This document shows positions 36,005 through 48,185 of a stretch of DNA of 64,000 nt, piece after piece. Every line of letters begins with the position of its first letter. Positions within the stretch are counted from its first letter, which is position 1. Below the pieces are notes generated by a model, which ran no database searches, was not told the origin of the DNA, and saw only the letters and a list, made by a program, of their open reading frames with translations. This DNA comes from Platycnemis pennipes. Lineage: Eukaryota; Arthropoda; Insecta; Odonata; Platycnemididae. Made by a program: the position numbers and the translations under genes. The stretch is from NCBI GenBank assembly GCA_933228895.1, contig OW121846.1:45960107-46024106 (forward strand). The letters are read 5' to 3'.

Positions 36005-37010
36005 GGTTACAATTTAAGTTCTACGTGAAGAGCTCTTCGAGTTCAGTACTCCGACCATTGGACAGGGCGCAAAACCTACGATATCTTGGCGACTATCGTT
36101 AAGAGCAGGTGAATGACTGCGTAAAATTTCACTCTTACTCCGTTGCTAGAAAAAAGTGTCCACGCCTACCATAAATGACGCAAATAATCCATGCTATTTA
36201 TTGACTCCTCTGTTTACTGACTAACTTGCTGTATAAAAATTGTCTTAAATTGATTAAGCTGGAGAAAATATCAAAGTAGCCGTTGATTTATTTTTCATTA
36301 TGATGGTAGGAAAAATACAATTATCCAGATATTTTTTGCAGGTGTATAACGGTGATGTTAATTTTAATTAATTTTGGATTAAAGGACAGGTTCTGCAGTG
36401 GACGACGTTAAATTTTTCCTTATACTAAACTCTCTCACTCTTCTGCCCAGGATACAACAATGTATGACCCTGCACCCACACCCAATGCTCCACAGCCTTT
36501 CATCTCAGGTGGGAAATAAAACAAAATTTGACACTAGAATTCATCAAGCAAACGATTTTATCTATAAATGACACTCAATTTTCATATAAATAAAGTAATA
36601 CAATAATCAGACAATGATTAATTAGGTATTTCCAAAAATATGTCAATTAATTAACCCATATTTCGTAAAGCATGCATGTGTTAGTGGTGTGAAAACAAAT
36701 CATCCACATCTATATGTATCAATATCTACTAATTACACCACAAGCCATATTGAGGGTGTCCGGTAGGAAGTGAGTTGCCACCAGACATGCAATAACGTAG
36801 ATTTACTAAAATTTACTGTACTGCATATTTAATGAGAGATTTCTATAAATATCATGAGAGACACGCACTAAACATTCTGGTTTTCATCCAACATGGAAAG
36901 AAACATTTGAGAAGAATTGCAAACACATTTAAAGGATCATCTAGCTTACATTAAATATCAACGCTTACATTCATTCACTCAATTCTTGGGAACGAAATTC
37001 ATTCACATGG
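36005..37010. other. No gene recognised
   Basis: AT-rich DNA without recognisable features. Confidence 0.5.
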
Positions 37011-37014
37011 CTGG

Positions 37015-37555
37015 AATGGGGTCGTTTACCATATTTTTATTGCCGAATATGGTAGAGTTTGTAAAATAAAAAGACCCGTATTTTTCCGTTTTTGGATCCG
37101 TCAATTATTTCTCGAGTTATTAGCGGCGAAAAACTGATGTTTTTAACCCTTTCGGAAAAGTGGGTATGGTGCAACCTCTGACGTATATCAACTTGGTCCA
37201 ATCACAACTGAGCCCGCGAAGCTACTTCGCCTTATCGCAAAGGGGGGGACACAGCTGACTCTGCCAATCGGAGCAGTTACAACAGCATCTGTGCCAGCAG
37301 ACCTTCCGAGAATCCCCCTCCACTCCTTCCCCTTCTCATAAGAGCAGTCAAGGACGGGAGGAAAATGACGTCAATGTCATCAGAGTAGCTTTTTCGGTGG
37401 GCGTCACCTTTTGCTTATTTTAATTTTTGATTTATGATTCAATGGTTGTGGTTAGAAGATTAATTTTTTCACTAAATTTCTTTTTTCGTTTCCATCTAAC
37501 AATTTCGTGTACAAAATTGCGATTTCGGTTCCGAGTAAACGCCCCCATTCATACA
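37015..37555 (-). repeat. Dispersed 550-bp repeat, copy 2 (inverted)
   Basis: Inverted relative to 10745-11290. Shared blocks include GACACAGCTGACTC, CCTTATCGCAA, TTTCGGAAAAGT and TTTCCATCTAACAATTT. Its function and class are unknown. Confidence 0.75.
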
Positions 37556-38108
37556 CGCAACTTTTTAGATTTTCAGACTTATGGCCTACCTACGAGGTCA
37601 CGTGTAAGCAAACTGACTGACACTATCTACATGCCGCTCTTTCAAAACATACTCTTAATTTATAAGAAAAATTGAAAACGACCAAAGAACCATGATATTT
37701 TCATCTTTAATACTAGAATGACCGGGGTGGTCCGCATACCTACAATGACCGCCAGCGGTCAATTGACCATTCGCCCTTTTCTTGAGCCCTTTCGTACGTT
37801 TCCCCTTCGTAATTCTTTTCCAGCGAGTGTATAAGTGTAATGAGTTAGCGTTAGACGTAGTGTTAGGAAAAAAATTGTGCACTGCAAACAGTATTAATTA
37901 CACTGATAAAATTTTTTATTATAAAATAAAAATCTCTTTTAAATCGGTAAAAATAATACATCATGTGTTTTAAAACAGAAGTATCATTTCAAAACACGTT
38001 ATTTGCCTTATTTTTATTAGATAAAAACATGATATCAGAGAAAAATGAATTAGAGAAGACAGCGTTACATTGAAGCGCTACAAATACGGTCTCATGGTAA
38101 GTATTTCT

Positions 38109-39840
38109 TTACTCTTGTGAGCACTTTTTGCAAATTTTCTGATTACTTTCACTGTGTCCACACATGTATTTGTAGCACCTTGGGCAATTATTCTCTGTTT
38201 TGATCTGATCACAGAGACCAATCTCGCATTGCTTGCGAACCTTTCTGAATGGAGGAAGAGGTCCCAATGTTTAAACGGCAGTTCTTTTCTCAATATAAGG
38301 TGCGGATACCTCCTCAACTACATTCATAATGAAAGTTCTACGGGACATTTTGGAGCCATATACAAGCCTGTATAAGGTATGTGCATTTATCATTGCTAAG
38401 TCAAGTGCTAAGTTAACGTTAAACTAGGAAAACAAAAACTGCTAGAGGTGAAAGAGTTCTGTTACCTTGGAAGCCGAGTAGCCAACGATGGACAAAGCAA
38501 GAGAGAAATATTCTGCAGAATAGCCCAGGCAAAGAGGGCATTCTATCAAAAGAAGAATCTACTTACGGCTGGAAATACAAGCGTAGAAGTAAGGAAACAG
38601 TTCATCAGAACATACATCTGGAGCGTGTTCCTCTATGGCAGTCAGGCATGGACAATAGCAGCAGCGGAATAGAAAAGGGTGTAAGCATTCGAAATGTGGT
38701 GCTACAGGGGAAAGATGAAGATTAAATGGTTCAACCGATTGACAAATGAAGATGTCCTAAGAAGAGTGGGAGAAAAGAGAAGTCTGCTGGAAACTCTAAA
38801 TAGAAGACGGGATAACTTAATCGGCCACATCATGAGACATGATGGCCTGCTGAAGACAATCGTCTAGAGACAAGTGGACGGGAAGAATGGCAAAGGAAGG
38901 CCTCGTGCGAGATAGATGGAACAAGTGATGAAGGATGTGAGAGATAATAAAAAACGTAAGTATAAAGAGATTAGCCGATAGAAGGACTCAGTGGAGAGCT
39001 GTGTCAAACCAATCTGAGAATTGATGACCAATGATGATGATGAAGTCATGTATAATGTAAAACTTGTGGACAGGTCATCGGCGTGCCCCGGCCCGGACAC
39101 TGTATTTGCGACACATCCAAGGAGCCACTGCATGTTCTGGTTGGTTGCCAGCGTGACCATCTCCAGAGCTGTCTCCAAAGTCATCAGCATCTTCGTTATC
39201 GTCAGCAGCATAGGGCGTAGCGACGACGGAGTTCGTGGACCCACGAATGCGTCCCCGACGGCCTCTCCGGGTACGATGTTCAGCAGCATCGCCGCGAAAA
39301 CCGCGGCCGCCTCCCAGTACGTTGCAGTCGTCAGGAGCTCGCGAAGTAGAAGGAACCGAATGTGAAATTTTACCGTAGCATTATCAAATTTGTAAAACTC
39401 CAAAAATGAAAATAAATGTAATATTTGCTACGCACCTTGTTCATTTAAAATTCTTCCGCGTCCTGCACCACGCGATCGTGCAGCAGCTCGAGCTCGGCGT
39501 CCGCGACCCGCAGCCCCCCTCTGACAGCGGCAGAACCTCCTGTAACAGAGTTTCTTGTGAATCATTGCGGAATCAAAAGTCTGTACCACACCGTAAAAAA
39601 CTAAATTTCTAACTCCAACTTACGTGTACGACCTGCTCGCTGTCCACGGACTCCAGAAGCTAGAGCATGTTCACGCTGCTGCTGCTCTTCATCGCTGACC
39701 TCGTCTTCGCTTGTCGAAGATTGAGGTTCATACTCGTCTGAACAACCATCCGGGCCATTGGACGCGTCACTACGGCCACTTCCGGCCTGTGATTGGGAGG
39801 GTGAGTTATCTTGGAGCACCTGAACACCTCGGTCTGCCAA
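38109..39840 (-). pseudogene. piggyBac transposase 2, spliced N-terminus, missing DDD core
   Basis: Minus strand. Exon 1 (39840-39624) starts MADRGVQVLQ, carries an acidic SDEYEPQSSTSEDEVSDEE block, and ends at a good donor (C/GTAAGT). Exon 2 (about 39539-39436) follows an acceptor (TTACAG) and encodes an Arg/Gly-rich stretch (RGRRARAAARSRGAGRGR), ending at GTGCGT. A third segment (about 39362-39055) continues RG-rich then acidic (YAADDNEDADDFGDSSGD), with a TGA near its end. The coding part then jumps to the C-terminal helices (NLALDLAMINAHTLYRLVYG, from about 38420) and a cysteine-rich finger (CPRCYKYMCGH, then CKKC), ending at a stop at 38109. All three catalytic aspartates are lost. The N-terminal exons are strikingly GC-rich compared with the surroundings. 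Confidence 0.85.
38421..39043 (+). pseudogene. Non-LTR retrotransposon 3' fragment, copy 2
   Basis: The frame at 38448-38672 encodes KEFCYLGSRVANDGQ, RIAQAKRAFYQKKNLLTAG and RKQFIRTYIWSVFLYGSQAWT, the post-catalytic part of a LINE reverse transcriptase. It continues past a TAG (KIKWFNRLTNEDVLRRVGEK, RRRDNLIGHIMRH). It ends in ATGATGATGA at about 39030-39043. About 80-85% similar by eye to copy 1 at 13195. It sits inside piggyBac element 2, so it inserted after that element arrived. Confidence 0.88.
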
Positions 39841-40867
39841 CGTCGACGAGCCATCGTGCTCTTCCCTACAGCAGTGCGGACTGAGCTAAGCAAATGGGTG
39901 ACTGTAGCGTCGGTGAAGAGACAGCGAATGGCATGTAAGTTGTAACGCGTCGCAAAAAGGTATTCCCCGGGCTCTCACGGGAAACCCTGCGGGCTACGCG
40001 GCAGGCAGGGGAAGCGGGGGTGCGGCTGGCAGGGAAAGCGGAGGTGAGGCGGCGCATGTCTTAGCTGCCTGCTGCACACAAACGTAACAGCACATTTCGG
40101 CTAAAGTCAAAACTGCCCATAAAATACTTAGTAGCGACTCTTTGTGACGCAACATACTGTAAGCAAAATTATTTTGCTAACGTGTCTCTCTTTTACATAA
40201 CGGTAAAATAATATGTAAAAACTGTTTTGAAGACATGAATGTCAAACTTGAGTAATGTGCGTGGTTAGTAAGGTATACGCTATGATATTACACACAATTG
40301 ACACCAAGAATTGACAAAGAGATATAAATAATGGTAAAAAATACAAGAACGGACAATTCACCGCTCACAGTCATTATAGGTTTAAGCTGGCATTACTCTT
40401 GACCTTGAGCATCTCCCCCTAAGAAAACTTCATTTTCGCATTATTTGTTCAAAAATATTAAAAGTCAAAAAACTTCAGCCTCATAAATCGGAAGATAACT
40501 AAGTGGTGCGCGAAAGAAAAACGCGAATGGTAAATTGACCGACCCCGGTCATTCTAGCATTAAACGCTTGCGTTGGCATTGGTAAATTAAGCTAATTTAC
40601 TGAAGCCAACTTGAAAATTTCCTTATTCTAAAATTGACAAATAACAAATTTGAACTACAGATTTTTTTATCAGGAAACGCAAGCTTGCAGTGATTTAAAC
40701 TGTTGAGAGATATTTTTTGCACAAATTTTTCTTATTGCAATCAAAATCTAATGCTGTTACTTATATATTTTTTGATGTTATATAATTTGCTTTTTGCTTA
40801 TATACTTTTTGCTGCTACTTAAGTATTTTTTGTTAAATGTTCCTTGTTAAAAATGTAATGGCTTTCG

Positions 40868-42437
40868 TCATCATCATCATGGGTGAAACATCCTAGGATT
40901 GGTTTGACGCAGCCCTCCACTCGATTCTTTTATCGGCCAACCACTTCATATTAACATAGTTCCTCTCTTTCACGTCCTACGACCTGTTCTATGTATGTCA
41001 TACGAGGCTAGCCTTTTCCATTCTTCTAGTTCACTTTTCCTTCGACGATTGTCTTCATCAGGCCATCGTGTCTTAAGATATGGCTGATTAGGTTGTCCCG
41101 TCTTCTGTGTATAGTTTTCAGCAGACATCTCTTTTCTCTCACTCTTATTAGGATTTCTTCATTTGTCCCTCGGTCGTTCCATTTTATCTTTATCATTCTT
41201 CGGTAGCACCATATTTCGAATGCTCAAACCCTTTTCTTCTCCACTGCAGTCATCCGTCCATGCCTCCATGTCCATGTTGGTTTTGGTCTCTTCTCTCTAG
41301 CTGCACACCGATACCTAGCCTTTTTCTTATTAATCTTCAGCTGATGTCTGGCCACAGTCATTTCCATGTTTGTTAGCATCTTATTCGGACCCTTCTCTGT
41401 TTCAGCTATGAGAGCTATGTCATCTGCGACTTTTAGCATGCTGATTGTTCCTTCGTTGATGTTCACTCCAGAACACTTCTCCTTGATTTCACTCATGGCT
41501 CTCTCAATGTAAACATTGCAAATTACGTCTTATATATGTCCTTATTATGTCTTTATATAGTCCATCTTTTCTCACTCCTTTCCTTATACTTGCCTCTCGA
41601 AAGCTGGGTCCAGATTTTATCACAACTACTTGGTTTTTATACAAACTGTGGATAATTCTTCGGTCATTCTAGGACACTCCAATTTATTTCAGAATTCCAA
41701 ATATTAAATTCCAATCCACGTTGTCAAAAGCCTTCTGTAAATCCACAAATGCAATGATTGTCGGTTTGCCCTTCTCCATTCTCATCTCTATTAGCAGCCT
41801 AAGGGTCGATATTGCTCTCTTGTACACTTGCTTTTCCTGAATCCGAATTGGTCTTCATCCAGGAACTCCTCTGCTTTTCGTTTTATTCTTCTGTAGTTTA
41901 TCCTTATCAATATCTTCGATGCATTTGTTGTGAGGCTTGTAGTCTTAAAATTTTTGCATTTCTCGGGTCTCTTCTTTTTGGGAATAGGAATTATAATGTT
42001 CTTCTCGAAGTCCCTGGGTATTTATCCTGTTGAATACATGTCGCAGATGGTTTTGTAGAGATGGGTTATTGTCTTCTCTCCTGCATTTTTTATTAGTTCT
42101 GCGGGGATATCATATCATCAATTCCAGAAGCCTTATTTATCCGAAGGTCCCTTAGTGCTGCGTCTAATTCCTAACTTAATATTGATGCTTCCATATCATC
42201 CTTCTCGACTTCGCTTTCCTCTTCAATCACTTTCGTGCTGAGATTGTTCCCGTTGCATAACTCTTCCAGATATTCTTTCCAACTCTTCACTTTGTCTTCA
42301 TTTTCGTTGAAAGGTTCTCCATTCTTGATCCTTATAGCATTGCATCTTGCGCTCCGTTCTTTGAAGTGGTTCCTCACTATCCTATAGGCAGCTTCCTTTC
42401 TGAAGAGTTCTATCCATTTCCGGCTGTTTAATGCCAT
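40868..42437 (-). pseudogene. Non-LTR retrotransposon reverse transcriptase, copy 3
   Basis: The longest copy. From 42437 downwards on the minus strand: a linker (KWIELFRKEAAYRIVRNHF, then VKSWKEYLEELCNGNN); in other frames the reverse transcriptase fingers and palm (NKASGIDDIPAELI, then IAFVDLQKAFDNVDWNLIF with the first catalytic Asp); then SMLKVADDIALIAETE, where ADD is the catalytic Asp pair (about 41410); then the thumb and the same C-terminus and (ATG)n 3' end as copies 1 and 2. Multiple stops and frameshifts; the 5' endonuclease domain is missing. I cannot assign the clade safely. Confidence 0.88.
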
Positions 42438-42439
42438 TT

Positions 42440-44415
42440 ACTTATGTTAAATGGTGATCATAATGAAAACGAAACGAATTAATAGTAATATTTACTATCG
42501 AAAAATTATTTATTATGATGTTTAATACCGTGTTCATGTTCATGTGTTTACTACTGTGAAGGTGCTGAATGAATTAAAGTTTTCGAAGCACCAAAAATCA
42601 GTGTATCCCCCATCATCTGAAAATTGAAAAATTTTTCTTGGTGATAGTTTATGAGCAAAATTGATTGCAGTTCGTATTGACTGTTGTTGAGTTACATAGA
42701 GATTTTTAATGTATTGCAGTTTTTAACGAATATGCACTATGGCATCGGGTGTATATTGGAGCACCCTATTTATATACTTTATGCTGAAAAGGTAATGCTA
42801 ATTGCATATGCATGGTGCTAAGTCTGTTGATAAAAACATAGTGTTCATAAGGCGATTTTCACAACCGGCTTGTATTTTGTGCAAAGATTTGTGCTTATAA
42901 TAGATAATGCTTTACATTCTTATTATTAGGAGAGTCTAAAATAAATATATTCATCTATTAATTTCATTTTATTAAATATTATAATACAATTAAAAATTTT
43001 AATGAAAGCGACTGAGGTTCACTCATTATTTAATATTGGTTATTAAAAATAAATCCAAGCCAATTCTCTGGCTTCATAAAATATTTATGTATTTACCCTG
43101 AAAATGTGTGTCTGTAATAGAAGAATAAGATTATTGTAATAACATATTTGTTTATTACTACGCAATATGATGGATGCTGGAGTTGGACTCTGACAGTATT
43201 GCATTGAAATTATGTAGACAAGGCCTATGTTATTGTTAATATTTTGAGATCCACAGTACGAGCTTATGTGTTGTCACACATTTTAGGTGGGCCTCAAGAA
43301 AATGTGTTTAAGCACTTAAGTACCAAAAGAGCATAAAAATGTGAACCATGTGCATATGCGAGTGAATTACACATTTGCGCATATACAATCTCTGGACAAA
43401 ATTTTTTTTAAATAAATATTAATATTCCAATTCTAATATGTTGTCAGATATTGACCCTGTGGTGAAATGATTATTGCTTACTCTTGAATTCTGGAAATTT
43501 AAGCCATAATTTCTCGTTCGCTTATGTAGAGGAATGTAAGGTAGGCTATGGAGTTTTTCATATAATCCGTAACGCTAAAAGTGGGGAGGGGTCGAGCCAA
43601 CTGCTACCATGGTCAGAGAGAGTGTGTTGCAACTTTCCGTTACGTTGGGAGAAACGTATAATATTAAGTCATTCTTGTTTGAAACGATAATGATTCTAAT
43701 GATAATATTAAGAAACGGAGGAGTCAAACTGCTGAGAAATAAATAAAGTTTTTATAAATTATGCCTTTGTATCATTAACAGAATGAGAAAGAGCCGTCCA
43801 ACGTATCTGAAGGAGGGATTCTTTAATGTTATGGAAAGTTATACGGAAAGGTTGAGATGAATGAAATTGGAATATCAGCGTTACGTGTCATATGTAAACC
43901 TCTTTCTTATTAATTAAAAAATATAAATCAGTAAATGAACATAAAAATTTGTAGAGAGTGATGAAAATGTAACTTTTTAGCATTTTGAAAATTATTTTAT
44001 AAAAGTGGATCAACTTCAAACCGTATAAAACATGAAAGCGCGATAAACATATCGTGTTCAGCTAAAACACTATTTCCTCCAAGCTACGGAACACTTGAGA
44101 TACTCCTCTTTTTATCAGTTCAAGGAAGAAGAAATCAGTTTGGTAGCTAATTTTGATAAAAAGAAGGTATTGATTCTTTTGATTATATCTTAATTGTCTC
44201 ATCGGACAGGACGAAGGAATGAGGTATCTGATAAGCCGATAAACTTTCAACCCGATGTTTATTCTTGAGATCTACTAAGGTGGTGACGCGCGTATAGAGA
44301 TTAACAGATAAAGCTGTTTTCAACAGAAATATGCTATACCTATTAGTGAAAAAAATGGCAGATTTAGGACGGAGAGGATTCCGTAAGATAGACAAATGAG
44401 GACATATTCCGCGTT
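42440..44415. other. No gene recognised
   Basis: Very AT-rich; no coding or repeat family identified. Confidence 0.5.
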
Positions 44416-44419
44416 CCAA

Positions 44420-44532
44420 TGTAAATAAGTGTCCCTCCTTAAAAAACATGCACATACACGGAGTACCCTTCTAGCCACCTTGAGGGCTACGAGGGTACTC
44501 CGTATGATGATTGTAACTGGTAACACTATCAC
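44420..44532 (+). repeat. 113-bp hairpin-bearing repeat, copy 1
   Basis: About 95% identical to 45971-46083. It contains a hairpin with 11-bp perfect arms: CGGAGTACCCT (44459-44469) and AGGGTACTCCG (44492-44502), with an inner TAGCC/GGCTA. The tail motif CTGGTAACACTATCACAAT recurs at 44553 and 45101. Confidence 0.85.
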
Positions 44533-44929
44533 AATACAGTTTTTCTAACAAGCTGGTAACATTATCACAATCATCGTTATGACCATTCAAAAATTATCAC
44601 AGTCATGTAGGTTTCTTGGGAGTTTCTAACCACCACAAATGCACTACGTGCATGCACTTGTAGGTAAATCACAACGTAATTTGAAACCACACTTAGTTGT
44701 GATTCTAGAAGATACTTGAATCAAAATTACTGATAATAACGTGCCCAAATTATATCAGTTTGTCTATTGTATATCAAAAGATAAAATTAATTCGTATAAA
44801 ACTGATAATAAACATGTAATTGTGGACATTTTTTGAAAGCACTACAGTTTAATTCAACTAGCGTCCTCCTATTATTTTTGTACGTTATCTATAGTGGTTG
44901 TTCCCAGGAATAAATACATTTAAAATATG

Positions 44930-45240
44930 GCAGTGTATTTATACATTCGTCCTCCTGATCTTATCAAGAGTAATACGCGGGTGCTCTTAGTACCGTAATT
45001 ATACCATTGGTATAAATTACCTTCAAGGTTTCTTAAATGATTCCGTTTCAATTTTAACCTACGCTTGGTAGTTGATTCCCATCCTAGTTTTTCTAACAAG
45101 CTGGTAACACTATCACAATCATGATTATGACCATTCGAAGATCTCTCTCATCTTCTTGGTTCACGTTATAATTGCTTGGATAAAACTCCCTTGTCCGGAT
45201 CCCATACAATAGTGGCGCATTGTTGGTGAAAATACTTAAT
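44930..45240 (+). repeat. Degenerate interspersed repeat
   Basis: Shares TGATTCCCATCCTAG and TCCGGATCCCATACAATAG with 21780-21960, and TTTTTCTAACAAGCTGGTAACA with 44537-44560. Old interspersed element of unknown class. Confidence 0.45.
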
Positions 45241-45385
45241 CGTAGTAATATTTATCTTACAAAACAAGGCAAATGCATGCGGTCAGTTATAGGAGGTCAT
45301 CTGTTGTGAAAACTTGAAGAAGTTTATCGGGAGAGGTGAATGACAACTGAGGTCATTTATACCATTTAGAATAAATGGTTATTTG

Positions 45386-45638
45386 GTAGAGGTAGAATTT
45401 TTCAGGGAAAGGCCAAAGGGAAACTTGGCGAAGTCATTAATCTACTTTGCATGAAATACGACAGCGGTACAGGGTTTAACGTCCCATCCGGCGGAAGAAG
45501 CGCTGAACTCGCATGGTTTTCCTCAGAACATTCAAGCAGAGACCGTTGTACCATTGAAATATCTCTCTCACAGTTGGTGTTCTAACCCGGGCCCTTGCGA
45601 TATGAGACCAGTACTCTAGGCATTACACTGGCCCTATC
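45386..45638 (-). repeat. tRNA-derived SINE (family A)
   Basis: Contains GGTAGAGGTAGAATTTTT, GGTTTAACGTCCCATCCGG, inverted B box GTTCTAACCCGGGCCC (about 45580) and CCAGTACTCTAGGCATTACA. Full order present. Confidence 0.75.
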
Positions 45639-45970
45639 TCTTTAAGAATACGCGCATTTTGTAAAATAGTCCGGGAAAGTGACGTCGTAGCGCGTCCAGC
45701 ACCAGAAATATCTGCATTTATGCAGAAGGCTTTTCGCAGTGACTCTTCGGTATGATGATAGTATGGTGTAGGAAGCTGTAGTATTGCGTATGAATTCACT
45801 GTGTTCTTGTCGTAAATTCGTCGTGTTCGTAGTTTTAGACAGTGTCACCGGTAGTGTGGTTAATATCAATACCATCATTTTCTCAACTATAATGTATGTC
45901 TGATGTGAAGTGGATAACTGCCCCTGGAATATGCTGGCCAAAAACCAATGGATGGGTGGGTTGCAGGGAT

Positions 45971-46083
45971 TGTAAATAAGTGTCCCCCCTTAAAAAACAT
46001 GCACATATACGGAATACCCTGCTAGCCACCTTGAGGGCTACGAGGGTACTCCGTATGATGATTGTAACTGGTAACACTATCAC
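45971..46083 (+). repeat. 113-bp hairpin-bearing repeat, copy 2
   Basis: Same length as the copy at 44420-44532; arms CGGAATACCCT (46010-46020) and AGGGTACTCCG (46043-46053), one arm base changed. Confidence 0.85.
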
Positions 46084-46575
46084 ACCATTTTTTTCACCGT
46101 CGAAACCTTCAAGAATATTTTAACTATCTACCAACTCCTCTAATCTCTATTTGGGAGCATTTATATTGAAAATCACGCTTTTTATGCTCCGCCGCAATGA
46201 AGTGAGGAAACTGACTCGGAGTGTTGGCAAAAAAATATTATTTCGTACTTTTTATTTTAGGTAAAATTTTATCAGCAATCCAAAAATAAATATTCAACAA
46301 TTTTTTACAGCATATTTCTTCAAAATATACTATTTCCCATGCAATTAAAATAAAACATTTGAATTATACTATTTTGGGCGAGGTTTTCATCCAGCTTTGA
46401 ACTGATTGGTCAATTAATTGAGTGATATCGTATTTGGGAGTTCGTGAGAAAACATATTCTTGGCATCAGTATACACCTATACAATACACTGCTAGCCACC
46501 ACAAGGGTGCGTGGAAGAGGGTGTACCATCTCCGGACATACATTACAAATGGAAGAAAACCGAATTCAACTCAAG
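46084..46575. other. No gene; hairpin-type repeat fragment
   Basis: At 46487-46530 TACACTGCTAGCCACC, then GGGTGCGTGGAAGAGGGTGTA is another hairpin-type repeat fragment. The rest is unrecognised. Confidence 0.45.
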
Positions 46576-46577
46576 AA

Positions 46578-46665
46578 GGTTAAATCCCTTTAATCCCGTT
46601 CGATAGACAGAGTTCTGAATTAGAAGTACTTTCCATATAGTACTGAATTAGGAACTGGTGGGTCT
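46578..46665 (-). repeat. SINE family A fragment
   Basis: TTTAATCCCGTTCGATAGAC, then TTAGAAGTACTTTCCATATA correspond to the central block of family A. Confidence 0.5.
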
Positions 46666-46669
46666 TTAA

Positions 46670-48180
46670 AACTGTCCCCTCTTTTGGCTTGAACATGGAG
46701 AAAAAAAACATGCATTTTAACCAAGCACACTAAATTACTGAGTTTCTTTAATTTTTTTCGTTTCTATATGCTGCTGAATGCACATGGAATCCAAAAAATA
46801 ATATAATGCGGCAAAATTATCATCTTTATATGAGGCGTGCTCATATTTATTTCGAATTAAAATCAAATTTGGTAGGATGAAAACATCTAATCATCTAAGT
46901 CACCTTAATGCTTTAAGGTTATTTTATTACTCTCTTTAAGATGCGGTTCAACATGATGATTCGAAAGGAACCGAGGAAGGCTGAAGAAAATCACGGCATC
47001 GCCAAAACCACCCTGGCGTGAAAAACCTCGAGGGTTACTTTCATCTGCCTAGAGAGGAGTATTGAATTCAGTAACTTCCAAAAAACTGCGCTGGCAAAAA
47101 AACCACAGTGGAGGACAAACAGCTATGGAAAAAACACTGATTTAATCTGCCTTGAAGATCTGCTTGAAAGCGTAAACAAATCGATACGGATAATCTGTTC
47201 TGAAAAGTGTTTATGGGATTGATAAAATTCTGAATTTTCGATAAGTGTCAACGGCGGTCATAAATTCCCGAGTGAGACGTTATTGAAAAGCTGGAGGACG
47301 AAAGGTGAAGTGGTGGTGTTTTCTGCGTCACCTGCGCTGTCGCGAAGAGAGGCTATCGAGAAGCAGAAATCGCCTCTACTTGAAGCGACGTTAGTGAGAG
47401 CCATGTCAAACGTTGGTATCAGTCCCTATCAGTTCCTTTGCTGATATCTTCTTTTCAACCATGCCCCATCGCTCCGAAAATCTTTTTTTGTCACAAGGGC
47501 TCACTGTGTTAATTCAAAATGATGTACCTATGGCAATTACATTAACATTCATACCGTACTGACCTAAAATTAACATACGAGCGTTGTTATGTAGAGTTAA
47601 GTTCTTAGATTACATCGTAACTTCTATGCTTAGGTCATTTAAAATTCAATTCTCAGACGCATTCAACGTCTATGAACGTGGTGGGTATCGAAAAAGTGAC
47701 GTTTTAATCACCGGAAAGGAATTTTGTCACCCTGGCCACCCCAGTTGACAAAAAATGTTTAACTGTATATAAATGAGTTACGGACTAATTTACAAGGAAC
47801 TTGTTTTCTACATAAACCAACTTGGACCTAACGTACAACAAAAATATTCCGAGCAAAACTTATAAAATTATTTCTGACTACATATATGCAAGAAATTTTT
47901 TTAAGCTTTTACACTCATGGACTCATGTGGAGTTTTATGCAGACAAAGAAGAAAAATATTTAGTATACTAAAACACTCTCCCAAAGAACTCCCTGGTAAC
48001 TTCTATTTTAATCTAATATTTTCCGATATTGCACGAGGAAATAAATGCATGTTAAGTCTGTCTGTCGTATTGTCTCTGTAAATTTATTTAATTCATTCAT
48101 TGCTCAATTGCAGATAGCAGTTATATTTATTTATGAAGGCCGACAACAGCTAAGGTTATTTTCGTTATTTTAGATCACCG
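46670..48180. other. No gene recognised
   Basis: AT-rich with no recognisable features. Confidence 0.45.
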
Positions 48181-48185
48181 GATGG

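Larger units (their letters stand above)
37711..40559 (-). mobile_element. piggyBac element 2, TTAA-flanked, core deleted, LINE inside
   Basis: Flanked by TTAA at 37707-37710 and 40560-40563. Ends are TACTAGAATGACCGGGGT (left) and, inverted, TGCTAGAATGACCGGGGT (right), a 17 of 18 match. Palindromic subterminal motifs: TGACCGC-CA-GCGGTCA at 37746-37761 and TGACCG-ACCC-CGGTCA at 40536-40551. The transposase reads on the minus strand. Its catalytic core is missing and a plus-strand non-LTR fragment (38421-39043) sits at the gap. Confidence 0.9.

Noticed and set aside
38864..39403. 179-codon minus-strand ORF as a gene
   Set aside because: It spans the antisense of the non-LTR fragment and an out-of-frame reading of the piggyBac N-terminal exon; the coding-like frames there are other ones.
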